Shown here: positions 30,094 through 43,023 of the stretch, piece by piece
Numbering within the stretch: position 1 is the stretch's first letter
How the letters are laid out: the number at the start of each line of letters is the position of its first letter
Translations under genes and position numbers: made by a program
Origin: Halichondria panicea
Lineage: Eukaryota; Porifera; Demospongiae; Suberitida; Halichondriidae
Reading direction: 5' to 3'
DNA: 64,000 bases
Assembly: GCF_963675165.1 (NCBI RefSeq)
Contig: NC_087377.1
Location: 18,001,018-18,065,017, forward strand
The notes under the pieces: model-generated
Told to the model about the DNA's origin: nothing
What the model saw: only the letters and a program-made list of their open reading frames with translations
The model's database searches: none

Positions 30094-30484
30094 CCTAACC
30101 TAGCTGTGCATGTCCGTCTAGGATTCTTGAAAGGGGAGTTCTCAGTTCTCAGTAGCGTAGCCAGGATTTTTGAAAAGGCAAAGCTCAAATTATCAAATTA
30201 GTTGAGCGGAACAAATAGGACTCTGAATTGCATGTAGCTGATAACACGTTGGATCAATGTCTAGCTTTTTAGTTCTAAAACTGCACAGTCAAAGAAAGCT
30301 TAGTAGCAGGACTTATGGAACTCTAAAGGTAAAAGTGATAAATGCATGCAAAAGCTATGTAACTCATAATTATATCCGCTATATATAAGGAAAAACTTGC
30401 TAACTAGTTGCCTAAGCCTCTCCACTCACTATAAGCTTCTTGGAGAGGGGGGTTCAATTGAACCCCTTTAGATCCGCTACTGCA

Positions 30485-31080
30485 TGGGGAGGAGGAAATT
30501 CATGTGGGCCTGTAAATTTGTTATTGTTTTTCCAAACTTATATGGCGTCATTATATTTGCTGACTGTATAGCTAGCTATAGTACACAGCAGTACTATGTG
30601 TGGGGATGAGGAAATGTGGGCTTGAATGTATACATTTATGATTTGTTTCTGTACAAACTTACGGTGTCAGTATATTTGCTGACTGTATAGCTACAAATGT
30701 AGTACACAGCAGTGCTATGTGTGTGGGGATGAGGAAATGGGCAGTATCACAACATAATTATCATACACATTCAGCAGTGCTATATATATGTGTGTGTGGG
30801 GAGGAGGAAATGTGGGCTTGTATAAATTTATGATTTGTTTCTGTACAAACTTGTGGCGTCAGTATACATTTGCTGACTGTATAGCTAGTACACAGCTGCA
30901 GTGCTATGTGTGTGGGGATGAGGAAATGGACTGTGTGTCAACAACATAATCATCATACACATTCAGCAGTGCTATATATATGTGTGTGGGGAGGAGGAAA
31001 TGTGGGCTTGTATAAATTTATGATTTGTTTCTGTACAAACTTGTGGCGTCAGTATACATTTGCTGATTGTAATCATGATC
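30485..31080. repeat. Tandem long-unit repeat
   Basis: Four imperfect units, each with GGGGATGAGGAAATG or GGGGAGGAGGAAATG, then ATTTGTTTCTGTACAAACTT and CAGTATACATTTGCTGACTG. A truncated unit reappears at 33715-33790, again next to copied SIDT sequence. Confidence 0.75.
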
Positions 31081-31321
31081 CAAATGAGGCTACCTATAAT
31101 ATATAGGCCTCACGGCAATTCAACCAAGGCTAGGGTACAGCAGTTTGTAAAGAGGAGGCTATCATAATTAGCTATAATTTTATACGACTCTCAAAATTCT
31201 AATTTGAGTCGCCATTGTTTTTCAATAACATAATACATAACTACATTCCTTATTGTCAAGATTTGAGGAGTTGATTGTCAATGTATAGAGAGCTTACAGT
31301 TTAACAAGACATAAGGAAATT

Positions 31322-31705
31322 CCCTCCATACGCCCACTCGTGTTTGTCATACTCACACTTACCTTCTGGGGATTATATAATGTTCGAGTGTTTAGAACGC
31401 CTTGAGGGTATTTCATGGTTTATACTCTTGTTTGTCATCCAATGTCATGAGCATGAGGAACGAAAAGAATAGTGCAAAAGCTGACAGGAAATGCCACATG
31501 TCATGTGCATCATAGAAACCAAGAATTAGGCAGTCCTGGTTACCATCCCTATATACTCTGCAGGAGGTACGCTCCAATCAGTGAGTCTCTGTGGGGAGGG
31601 GCAAGAGTTAATCATGTGATACTCTGTGGGGAGCATAAACCACGAAACACCCTCAAGGCGTTCTGAACACTACCCAGACATTGTATTAGGAGTTATATGT
31701 AATAA
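31322..31705. pseudogene. Rearranged fragments of the SIDT 3' end
   Basis: 31322-31375 copies part of SIDT exon 17 in sense orientation. 31385-31605 is an antisense copy of the last exon with its acceptor region. 31625-31705 is again a sense copy of the end of the last exon and its 3' flank. Substitutions and the head-to-head order rule out function. Two more sense scraps lie at 33800-33865 (exon 17) and 34300-34395 (start of the last exon). Confidence 0.8.
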
Positions 31706-32142
31706 CTTAAGTACATGCATGCATGCATCATGTATACTCCCTCTTTAGGCCAATGAAAAGCAGTTGTTAATTAAGCTGATACCTTCCTCATAATTATTAT
31801 GACCTTACTGACATTGTACACATTAATGCTCTAATTTATAGCTGATAGCTACGATATTACAAATTATCTATAGTTAATGGTTGAACCCCGCAGTTGCATG
31901 CAGTTGCTTTTATGATAATATTAGCTAGGACAGAGGATGTATACATACTGTGCATGTCCTAATATATTACACAAAACAGTTATTTCTGGCGACCCAGCCA
32001 ATTCTGATTTTCTGAAAGAGATATGTGTTCAACTCCCATTGCATGCAACATTGTTAACTTTCCAATATGACCAATGGCATGCATATGTACCATCTTCCCC
32101 TATAATAATTATTGTGATTGTCGTGTACAGTACTACACTGAT

Positions 32143-32247
32143 ACTAGCCTCGATCCCAGGCCGAGTTTTCGCTTTTATAACGGTTAGGCTAGTTGTTCGC
32201 CTATAACCGTTATAAAAGCGAAAACTCGGCCTGGGATCGAGGCTACA
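32143..32247. repeat. Near-perfect 105-bp hairpin element
   Basis: The arms begin TAGCCTCGATCCCAGGCCGA and end TCGGCCTGGGATCGAGGCTA, pairing almost without mismatch around a short loop near 32195. A related element with the same termini is at 46727-46823. Confidence 0.9.
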
Positions 32248-32304
32248 CTGATACACACAATCCTTTGCCCCCTAGCTCCCCCATACAGAAAATACACTCA
32301 CAAT

Positions 32305-32430
32305 CATTGGTCAGGGCTGTATGGACGACTGGAGTGGGACGGGTTCTTCTCAACCACTGCATGTGACTAACCCAGAGCCAATGGGGAAACAAGTTAGGTC
32401 ATGCTCTCTGTACCTAGTTGAGCAATTCAG
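32305..32430 (+). pseudogene. Duplicated fragment of a DNMT1 exon
   Basis: This closely matches DNMT1 sequence at about 35225-35345 (the exon encoding [11 protein letters not shown] and TNPEPMGKQ) in the same + orientation, including intron sequence past the splice site (GTACCTAGTTGAGCAATT). A shorter trace is at 28498-28532. Confidence 0.8.
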
Positions 32431-32845
32431 TTTAAACTTATCAGTATACTGTTGGATTTTACAGTATTTTTCTCTCTCTAACCGATTACCTATGCACTAT
32501 AACAATTGTTTACTGTTTTATTAATCATCACAAACCCACCACCTTATGTTGCCATGGATATGTTGTAGCTTATGATGCACATTGGTATCAGTAATCGTTT
32601 TCTTAGAATTCCAATCATAAAATATCAACATTTATGATAGAAATTTGATGATCTACTTTCTCTACTGAATGCACTGTACAGCCCAAGAGTAGACAAAGAG
32701 TAGATAAAGTCTACTCATTCCTTATTGGAGTTTTTGTGCCAACTGTTCAAACTTTTCTAAAACTATTCATAATCATGCAGCTGGAATTGTTCCCCTAGCT
32801 ACAACTCTACAATGACTGTGTGTTCACATGTTCAGCCCTTAATCA

Positions 32846-33577
32846 ATGGAGCCATCTCTTGAACTAGCTGTAAAAGCTCTTTCAGTTGCTCTTGTGTTAG
32901 GGTTTTCCCCAGTCGATCACCGGCTGCAAAAAGCAAATCATCCACTAGAATCCTTAGTTGCGTCTTGTTGAATAGCCTGATGATTTCCAAAGAGGCTATC
33001 GAGCTCTGAGATGTCCATGGCTAGATCCTTCATTGCTTCACCCACTGCTACTTTACTCGCGATCTTCTTGGGTCCTTGAGTCAGCTAATTCGTGTAGGGG
33101 GATTTCTTCGAGTGCTCTACTAGTTCCAGCTCCTGCCAATGCAGCTGCTATTGCAATGGCGAGAGAAGCCAAAAATCCTAACTGAGCTGTGGCTTGCTCT
33201 TCTTGTGTGTTAGCTGTACCCTTCCTGGTAGGAAAGGAGGGCCATATAAGGGTGAGGGAAAAATTGGATGGATCAAGCTTTGCTTCTTGGCTTGTTTTTG
33301 ATTGCGGGTAACTGCGTCGATAAGTTTGGGGATGAGCGATGTCAGACCTCTTATTGTCACATCTTGTTCAGCCTTAGCTTGGTCAGTATCTGTTGTTTGG
33401 GAGTTGAGAATGCTTAGCAATTCATTGAGGTCAGCTTCAGCATTTTGTTTCTCTGATGATGGGAGAATAGGATAGAGTGATTAATGTGTACAATAGATTA
33501 CTGAGAGAGAGTTGCTTACCAACTGGCATGGCCAGGGAGAGTCCAATCAACACGAGGAATACAGCCAAACACTTCAT
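32846..33577 (-). pseudogene. Secreted protein family copy G, broken
   Basis: Exon 1 (33520-33577) keeps an intact signal peptide, and exon 2 begins at 33452. The frame is lost in the aromatic/Pro region and stops at about 33178. The remaining family sequence down to the terminal LIKG-type end near 32846 has further small indels, including a damaged acidic block. The TATA box of the shared promoter is missing. It looks like a decayed duplicate of F, or of a common ancestor. Confidence 0.75.
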
Positions 33578-34030
33578 TGTCAGTAGCTGCTACAACAGAT
33601 CCTTTGAGCTTCTCATACTGTATGTGCCCCCCCCCCACATGACCTACATTCCCGGCCCTCTTGCCATTGACTGTTACATGCAGTACACTGTGTGGGGAGG
33701 ACTGTGCATGCCAACAAGTGCTATGTGTGTGTGTGGGGAGGAAATGTGGGCCTTTAAACGTATGATTTGTTTTTTTGAGGAGCTGATTGTCTAGGCATAT
33801 AAAGTGTATGTACCGGGAAGTGCCCTCCATACGCCCACTCGTGTTTGTCACACTTGTCTTCTGTACTCCCCACCCTCCCCTGTACAGTATATATTCTGAG
33901 CATACTTGAAAGGCAATACTTTAAGTCCATTGGTCCAATTTTAGAAAGAGGCTTTTCTTTAAAAATAACGGCCTGTTGGGCTCCTTTCTAAGCTTAGAGT
34001 AAAATTGTTCAATTTCCACCACCATAACTA

Positions 34031-34131
34031 CAGTAGACTCTCGCTATTCCGGCTCTCTGAAGTACGGCCACCTCGATATACCGGCCAAGCTGCATGGTCC
34101 CAAGGGTGGCCGGATTAACGAGAGTCTACTG
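34031..34131. repeat. Pogo/Tigger-like MITE
   Basis: Inverted ends CAGTAGACTCTCGCTATTCC and GATTAACGAGAGTCTACTG, with a TA on both sides, as expected for TA target-site duplication. The CAGT...TCTCG.TATTCCGG pattern is like termini of pogo/Tigger transposons. Non-coding, 101 bp. Confidence 0.75.
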
Positions 34132-34420
34132 TAGAACTCTAGTTACAGAGCCAATTGTAAATGAAGGGGATCAACGTGTTATTATATCGAGAGCTTTTTG
34201 CAGTATATGCTTTTCATTACAGTGCAATTATTATTATAATGAGCACTTTTTCTGCACTGTACAGCTGTTCTGCATTAACATCTAATTACCCCCCACAGAG
34301 TATCACATGATCCCTTGCCCCTCCACAGAGTATCACAGATCGGAGCGTACGTAGCCCCGGCCTGCAGTATCTAGGGACGGTAACCAGGACTATATAATTA
34401 TATGGTTTATTGTAGTGTTA

Positions 34421-34574
34421 CAGTGGAAACCCGGCCTCTATAACAGACACCTTTGATACAGAAGTGGCCTTTAATTTGTTGAGATTGTTTTGTACACAAA
34501 CGGGACCTGGATGCCTGGCTGTTATATAGCAGCTGGCCTTTATTCGGAGGTGGTTGTTAACAGAGGTTCCACTG
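34421..34574. repeat. TA-flanked MITE with CAGTGGAA ends
   Basis: Ends CAGTGGAAACCCGGCCTCTA and AACAGAGGTTCCACTG with flanking TA dinucleotides, like Tc1/mariner-type non-autonomous elements. A degraded relative is at about 13170-13270 (GTGGCCTTTGTTGATCGAGG). Confidence 0.7.
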
Positions 34575-34709
34575 TACAATATAACGTTTCCTTCAATTAT
34601 GTGATAGTTATAATTATGACAAGTATAAGCAACAACATGTATACTGACGTAATGTATAATGTATACAGACTATTAATAATTAGCCTTATAGCAACTAAAG
34701 TTCAATAGT

Positions 34710-37700
34710 TTATTCCTTCTTTTGTTGATCATCAGTACAATTCTTAATCTCTGGGCCTACAGCTTGGGCCTGGGCACACTTCTTGATCTCCAGGCCTATA
34801 GCCCGGGCCATGGGAGGGGGCACTGCGTTACCAACCTGGCGATGTTTCTCTAGGATACTTCCGTACAGTTTGTAAGTGTCTGGGAAGCCTTGAGAGCGAG
34901 CACACTCCCGCACACTGACCACACGGTGCTGCTCCGGGTGAAGGACTCGGCCCTGGAGGGAGGGAGGGGGCGGGGGTAAAGTAACCAGTGCATGGACTAT
35001 TAAATAAATAAAAATTTTAATTTTAAGTATACTCAATGAATGTACTGTACTGGGATTGTTTCAGGTCAACCAAAAGCATAGCTATTGTCCACTAATCACA
35101 ATATTGTATCACCCTAAAATAGGCACAGCACATCATTTATAGGTAGAGTATGTACCCCCCCTCAGGCCAATAAAAAGCATACGTAGCTGTTGTTAGTCAT
35201 GCGGCAAGTTCAAACAATTGCTCAACTAGGTATACTACAGCATGGCCTCACTTGTTTCCCCATTGGCTCTGGGTTAGTCACAGTGGTGGAGAAGAATCCA
35301 TCCCACTCCAGTCGTCCATACAGCCCTGACCAATGGTTGTGCCTGTTCCCAGTGTGTGGCAGACACCACGGGATGAGGGTACCAAACTGCTTGTCTGTCG
35401 GATCACATGACTTACCCGAGGCACACGAGCACACCCCCCTCAACGCTCCTTTCTTAGAGCGGCCATTTTTAGTGTCGTTGTGAGTGTACTTCCTGTGAGG
35501 GGGAGGGGCAAATACACACAGTGCAGGTCAATTAGCAGGTGGTGGAAATTTGGCTGTTTTGCAATGGGAGTTAACACAAAATTTGAAATCTCTTTCAGAA
35601 ATCAGAAATTGCGTCACCAGAACTTTAACTTTATGGCTGTTCAATTATGCTAAGCATATGCTCATACACAGTGGGACCACACTATAGGCTCTGTACACTA
35701 GCTACAGTGCACACAGTGGGACCACACTATAGGCTCTGTACATTAGTCCACACATTTCTGCTTTTCAAATGAGGTGAAGCAACACTGTCCTATAGATACT
35801 CACAGCTCCTTGGACCAGGCTCCATCAGAGAGCCGCACACTGATGTTGGGGAGGTCCCTCCAATCAGCGCCGGGGGCAACAGGAATGTACCTCATCCTGG
35901 CCGCCACTAGGGCATTCATCTCCTTGCAGACATGATCCGCTAGTATCGGCTGTAGTTGACGACCACGGATCTACACGAGTGATATGAGATGTGGATTATT
36001 ATAGCAGATATTTGTACAGAGATTTAAGATTGCGCTTTTTGTTGCTTCCCTGGCCAATCCTAGAAATGTTCCACCACACTGCAAACGTGTTTTGGGGAAT
36101 TTTGAACAATTCTGGCTGATATTTAGAACAGGAATGTAGTACCCTAACCCTCCGCCCACGTACGTACCAGTCTCTGGAAGTGTGATACAGAATCCCCTCC
36201 ATAACTGATCTCCAGTCCCGAGGCACCGTTCTTAATATCTGGGAGGTCTGACATGGCATCTCGTACTGTGATGGTCCTCAGGGGGGCAGAGGAGAGACGG
36301 GTTATGTTGGACGAGTACTGGAGGGGGGCGGGGTAGACTGATAAATAGAACAAACAAAAAATTGAAAATTAAAATATAAAATACGCATGGAATGGAAGGG
36401 GGTAGACTGATAAATAGAACAACTTTAGGAAAATTGAAATACACGAATAACACAGCTAAACAGTATTATAATTAGCTACTACAAATGTACGTATGTACCT
36501 TTCTGTCGTCAATGACAACCGTTAGCTGCACCCCACGAGGACTGAAGCAGTGGGTGGGCTCTGGGTAACATGGCAACACCTCCCCCGGAGCAGCGGCCAG
36601 GATAATAGCACGACGGCGTGTCTGGGGCACTCCATACTGTCCGGCCTGCAACACTCCAAACGTGCACTGATACCCCATCTTAGTTAGACAGCGGAGGGTT
36701 AGCTTGAGTACCATGCTCCGTTTAAAAGATACAAAGTTACGGACGTTCTCGAGTAAGAAGAAGCGCGGACGATAGTAGTCACAGTAGCTGATGTACGAGG
36801 TCACGAGCGAGTTCTTGAATTGTGAATACTCACGAGAGTTGAACCGGTTCATGCCGGAGAATCCTTGGCAGGGGGGCCCCCCACATAGCATGTCCACCTG
36901 ACCTTTCTGCGGCAGCTTCTGTCCTCGGCTGTTGGTCTCCTTGCCCTGAGGGAACAAAACATTAAGTCAACCACTAGCTACAGTGTACACACTATTAATA
37001 GGCTCTGTACACTAGTCTACACACTGCAGGTCAATTAGAGTTAGCATTTCAGCTTTTGAAATTCAAGTGAGGTAAACGGATTGTATACTTACCTCCATGG
37101 CTAATCTGAGTAGGTCGTTGCAGTCCTCAGTGAAGACTGTAGCCTGAGGGTAGTTGAGTCTGAATGCCTGAGCAGCTGGTTGGTCGATCTCCACCGCCCA
37201 ACATGCCTCGCTCACGCCTGCTTGATGGAACCCGGCACTGAGACCCCCACAACCAGCAAATACATCCAGTGTACGGAGTGGGGTGAACCCCTGAGGGGGG
37301 GCGCTGCTGGGTGGGGGGTCCTCTGTAGGGGGCGCCTTCTTCGCCTTACCCTTGCCTTTACCCTATAAATAGAGTGAAGAATACAATTAGGAAAAATAAA
37401 ACGAACACTATATAAATGGAGCATGAAAAAAAGCAATATTAAAATTCTATAATAACTTCGCATTTGCACATGACATATGACAGTTTTGCAACATTCACCA
37501 TTTGCGAATAAAACATGTACATGGTATGGCAAAATTTAACTAATTTTAAACACTACGAACCTTGCCCTTGTCTACACGCCCCCTCGCCTCGTGTGGGGGG
37601 TCCTTGAATTCCTGCCCCCCACAGTCGTATTCCTGATAGAAATAGAAGCGGTTGACCCCGCCCATAAACCACTCGTCCAAATCTCCGCTCAAGTCTTCTC

Positions 37701-39601
37701 CACACACGACCTCACACGCCCCCACCACATCACACGCATCACACACACAGTCGTCACGAGACCAGTAGAGCAGGTTCATGTCGGCTTGGTGTATCGCTCC
37801 CTCACCTCGGTGCGTATTCTCAGGTCTGCCCAGGGGTCAAAGTACACAATAGATGAGTAATTTATGTAACTTAAAATGCAGAGGAAATGTACACTAGTCT
37901 ATACACACTGCAGGTCAATATTGACGTAGCATTTAATTTTAATGTCAATATTGTTAATACTGTAGCTATACACTTGTACTGCATCCTGCTTCACCTGTAG
38001 AACATGTTGACCTTGATGGAGAGCTTGCCACTTGACTTTAGTTTGCCTGGTGCCTTTTTCACAAATATCTCCTTGATACGACCTAGTGTGTGTGTGTGTG
38101 TGTGTGTGTGTGAGTGGGTGGACTGAATACAAGCTCTAATATAAGGCTAATAAATTGGTCAGTAGTGGTGGTTGGTACTAACCACTTATAAGGCTAAGAG
38201 GATTGAAACACCACCACTTGGAAATGCTGACAGATACAGTGGTATGGACCCCACCCCCTCACAGTGGTATGGACCCCACTCCCTCACAGTGGTACGGACC
38301 CCACTCCCTCACAGTGGTACGGACCCCACCCCCTCACAGTGGTACGGACTCCACCCCCTCACAGTGGTACGGACTCCACCCCCTCACAGTGGTACGGACC
38401 CCACCCCCTCACAGTGGTACGGACTCCACCCTCTCACCTATTTGGAATGGTTTGGGGACGTCAGTGTTGCTGCCCTTTATGTACTCTGACTTGCGGTATA
38501 GCTCTGGAAACTTAGTCTCGTTGCCATGGTCGCTCTCAACGCCACTCTTAGATAGCTTCTTAGTGACCTTTGACCCCTTGGTTCGGAATGTGTAAGTGTC
38601 GACTGGTAAGAAGACGTTGCTACCAAGGCGATAGACTACGCCTTTATAGGTGAAGGATGTGTAGCGTGTATCAGAGAGGGGGACCCCCAGTGGAGTGGGC
38701 GTGGCACTCTGTATGGGGGTACACAATAATAATTAAATAATTATTGTTTTATTTTTATTGCATGCATTTTATTTTTGACGTACCATTTCTTTGGCTTTTG
38801 TGCGCACACAACTGTGGCACTCTGTATTGCCGCTGTCGTCATAGCAACATTCTGGCAGGGGGTCCACGAATCTTGCTGAGTCAGCATCGTACCATTTCTG
38901 ATAAAAGAAGTTCTTCTCATCACCGACAAAATCTTCTTCGTCGCTAGGCAACCCACCGAGCATACTCCAGTTAGCAGGGGGTGGGCGATAGGTCACCTGA
39001 CACACGGGAAAATAGACAATAAATAAACATAATTATGAAAGTGTTTAGAATACCGTATTACTACAATAACGAGCATCAAACATAATTATTGCGAACTTGC
39101 CAGTGCTATGGTTTCAAAAAAATAAGATCGCAAATACCTTAAACAGGGAAAAAGGAGAAAGAAACTATCAATTCCAGACTATGTCCGAATAATTAATATA
39201 CAAGTAAAGTAGCTCTGTAATTACATATAGAATGAAACACGGTCATCAATAATCTCACGTTGATCTTATCAGTAACGGAGGCCAGAGGTTCGTCATCGCA
39301 ATCGTCCAATAGGAACAGTTCTGCCGGGTCACTAGTCTCCCCCAGTACTGTGTCCGCTCCCCTCACGAACCAGGTGGCGTGGAACTCTTTATCCCCCCCA
39401 GAGGTCTCCCATAGACCCCCCACCCTGGCCACATAGAAGGGCGTGGCAGGGTCATCAGGGGTCACGCTCACACAGTCGCCCACACACACCTGCAGGGTAT
39501 ATGAACAGGAAATTACTTTACTAGTACGTGTATTAGCTTTTTAAGATTTATGAAAATTTTAATTAAGCACACAAATTTAAGGAGGCGATTGAACTATAGA
39601 T

Positions 39602-39649
<48 letters not shown>

Positions 39650-42600
39650 CACACACACACCCTCACACCCTCACACACACACACACCTCAGAGCCATTGA
39701 CGAGAACTTTGCTGTAGTAGGTCCGTCCCTCCCTCTTCACAAGAGGCACACCCACCCACACCACGCTGGTCTTACCACGGCGGATCTTCTTGCCAGGAGA
39801 CAACTTGGGTGTTGGCTTGTCCTGAGATACACAAACAGAACATAATTATATACACACACTTGGTGGGTAAGAAATAATTGGGGTCCAAATTTGAGAATTG
39901 AGCATACCATCTGAAAGCTCTTCTAAGCTTTCAGAAAATCATAAAAATCGGTGAATTTGGACCATCAGAACTCCAGATACAGAGCCAACTCTAGTACTCT
40001 CAAAATGAAAGGGACTTACAATGTATAGCATTAAATAGAGAATCTTTTAACGGCCATAACTTTAGTTCTGTTGGTCCAATAACATTAATTTTATGATTTT
40101 ATGAAAGCTTAGAGAGAGGTCTTTCAGATGATGTATTAAAATCTAAATTTTCATTGGGGCCCTAATTTGTCATTTTTCGGCCTTGGGCCATGGGCTAGCC
40201 ATATATATATAATCCATGGTATCGCCAAATTGTCAAATACTTTTATCTCTCAAATATGAACTTTGATGACGCCATTTGAAAGGTCTCTTTCTAATCTTTC
40301 AGAAAACCATAAAATCGTTGAATTTGAACCATCAGAACTGAAGTTACAGAGCCGATTCTAGTTCTTAACTAAGGCCAGCACAGGCTGTAATAGCCTTCGC
40401 TTTGTCAGCCATTTTCCTCCCTACTGAGCATGCCCAGTACCTGCTGCTCTGCGTCCAAGTCCTCCTCCCCCTCCTCAACCGATTGGACGGCCATATTCGG
40501 ACATCTCCTCAGCTTACACGCTTGTTTCGCTCGACCACTGCCACCAAATTTCACCATGTTTTTACAATTTGAGCATTTCCCGCAGTCCGATAGTTGACAC
40601 GCTTCACACACTCCGCAACGTTGCCTCTTGGGTGCAGAGTTCACCTTCCCGTCAATCTGGTGAGTGAAGAACTGCTCGAAAATGTTCCGTACCAGAGGAG
40701 TCGTTGTAGCCTGAGGGGGGTGGGCATGTGGGGTCAAAGGTTACCAATATACGTATAAAGCATTGCAGCATGTTTGAAGATAAAAAATTATCGTAACTAT
40801 TAGCAGATAATTTTCTACCAAGTCAAATATTCTAAATATTTGTACAGCTCAGGATAGTGACGTATGTGAACCTCATTTGCACATTACTAATTATTTCGCA
40901 GTTTTACTTCTTGTGTTAACGCTCTAATAACCCGCTATCTGGTATTTATCTGTTGCTAAGACCTCATTCATAATTATACATGTACATGTGCGTACCATCG
41001 ACGGTTTCTTCTTTTGTTTCCTCTCGTCCCTCGTTCCCCTACGAGCAGCCCGCCTCTTGCCGAGGGTAACACCGGCTAGCTTAATGAGTGCCCTCATTGC
41101 CGGGGTTACTAGTAGCAGGTCCTCATCGTTGTCACCGTACTGGTCATAACTCTCAACCTAGGAGGGGGGGGGGGTTGGGGGGTTGTAAAGATACATTCAG
41201 TAGCTCTAAGCAGAGAGGGGGGGTTCTATACACACAGGGAAGTGCCCACACTGGTCGGTGATGGTTGCTCTCTAGACAACAATAACCATCTCTTAGGCCT
41301 AGTTTACTACATAAAAGAGGTAAATTTATTTGTGAGATTGAGGATTCCACTTGGACATTCTGGGCATAATTATATTTAAGATTGTCGTGACCTGAATCAA
41401 TTTCAAAACTAAAAGATGCAATCAGAGTCTCTAAGGGAGGTCTATCACACACGGAGTTGCTGTACTTACTTGTTCAACAATGAACTGGGCGTGACGGAGC
41501 AAACTATCCTCAGTGAAGCATGCGACTCCTATCAGCTGAGGGGGGACGGTGGTCTGAATACGGTTGAGTAGGTCCTCGTATGCACCCTCAGGGCTCTCCT
41601 CACAGAACTCTATCACTACCTACACGATACGGGGGGTTAGAACCAACTTATTAGAGTGTATAATTATAAGCAGAATTAATGGTGAAATAAATTTTCTATT
41701 TTTAGGCTTGAGGCTTGAACTAGCTACAGCATAGGAACAAAGACAGCTCTCGCTGGTGAGCACACGAGAGAGAATCGACTGTACCTTGCTGAGGTGAATC
41801 TTCTCGTGGACTGTGGCCATGATGGTCTTATACTCTGGGCTGGGCTCCATGAGAATGTACTCAGCATAAGCCGTGGTGAACCCAATGAGAGCGTGGGACC
41901 CACCATCAAAGCCGGCTATCCACCAGGAGTTAATTGGACCCAACTGCTTGGTCTGAATACCGTCCGCTGAATCAGGGTTCTCATCGTATATAGGCTTGAC
42001 CACTCCACTAAAGAACAACTCCACATTTCTCTCAACCAGTCCCGAGTCAAAGGGACAAAGATGACGTTGCTTGTCATACACACTGTAGGGGGTGTGGTTA
42101 GGGGTGTGGCTATACGAAACGGACATACGTGAAATGTGTGATCTTGTGCTGCGGTAATTCGTTGATATCTTCCTCACAACCGCCCTCCTCTGTGAACAGT
42201 GATAGTTGAGGGTCCGCTAACATGATGAACTCGTCAACCTGTAAAGGAGGGTGGGATGATTAATAGGGGCTCCCCCTAACGAGGTGATGATGTCATCATA
42301 CAGCATTCTCAGGGTCTCCTATGAATACTGCAATGCTCTGGTCGTCGAGGAATTGCCGACAGTCGCTGCAACGCAGGGGAGGCTGTGGGGGTAGTGTGTG
42401 GGTTGTGGGTGATGTGTACATGCATGTAGTGTGTGGTATGGTGTGGGTGGTAGTGTGTGTGTGTGTGGGTGGTGTATACATGCATGTAGTGTGTGGTATG
42501 GTGTGGGTGGTAGTGTGTGTGTGTATGGGTGGTGTGTACATGCATGTAGTGTGTGGTGTGGTGTGGGTGGTAGTGTGTGTGTGGGTGGTGAGGGTATATA

Positions 42601-43023
42601 CGTACCCCAATAGTGACAGTGGGTGGTTTAACATCATCACATGATCCATTCATATTCTCAGGTGTCCCATTAGTGGTATCATGTGATCCGTTAGTCGTAT
42701 CACATGATATGTCCTCAGCGTCCACTACAATCTCGTCAGACGTCTTTAGTTTCTTGGAAGGAGGTCCATTCTCCTCACCACTCTCTTTCAGTGCACTAGA
42801 GGTGTATTCATTATACGCTATTTAATTATTTATATATTATAATCGTTGTGTGCTCACGTTTTGAACATGGAGACGATGTCCATTTGACCATTCGAAGCAG
42901 TTTTTCTCGACGACTTTCGCTTGCTGTGCCCAACACTGGATAGAGTATGCATCAACTCATTAATTACACACATTATATACAGTAGGTAGTATACCTGGGT
43001 TTGTGTGAGGGCTGGATCTCCAT
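34710..43023 (-). CDS. DNMT1: DNA (cytosine-5) methyltransferase 1
   Basis: About 20 minus-strand exons from the start codon at 43023 (MEIQPSHKP) to the stop at 34710. In order: charged N-terminus; replication-foci targeting domain (about 41471-42380, [20 protein letters not shown]); CXXC zinc finger (about 40443-40712, [27 protein letters not shown]); BAH1 (about 39260-39820); BAH2 (about 37565-38705, with [13 protein letters not shown]); and the catalytic domain. Catalytic motifs are complete: [14 protein letters not shown] (37095-37365), [12 protein letters not shown] with the nucleophilic Cys, [25 protein letters not shown] (36500-36948), and the terminal [20 protein letters not shown] (34710-34952). 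It maintains CpG methylation after replication in the nucleus. It is divergent from the DHAR-like gene. Confidence 0.96.
38235..38440. repeat. 25-bp tandem repeat abutting a DNMT1 splice donor
   Basis: About eight copies of a unit reading ACAGTGGTACGGACCCCACC plus CCCTC on the plus strand. On the coding strand each unit carries GTGAGGG. The true donor (GTGAGAGGG) of the exon ending near 38440 is the first unit. Confidence 0.9.
39600..39690. repeat. (CA)n microsatellite in DNMT1
   Basis: About 90 bp of CA with CACCCTCACA interruptions, next to the donor of the exon at about 39690-39820. Confidence 0.9.
39880..40370. repeat. Two foldback-family copies in a DNMT1 intron
   Basis: Arms AGCTTTCAGAAAATCATAAA and GGCCATAACTTTAGTTCTGT, then the reverse order, ending with GAACTGAAGTTACAGAGCC. 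The block includes the ACATTTTTCGGCC-type core. Confidence 0.7.
42385..42600. repeat. About 60-bp GT-rich tandem repeat in DNMT1
   Basis: Four units, each with GTACATGCATGTAGTGTGTG or a close variant followed by a GTGGGTGGTAGTGTG tract. Confidence 0.85.
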
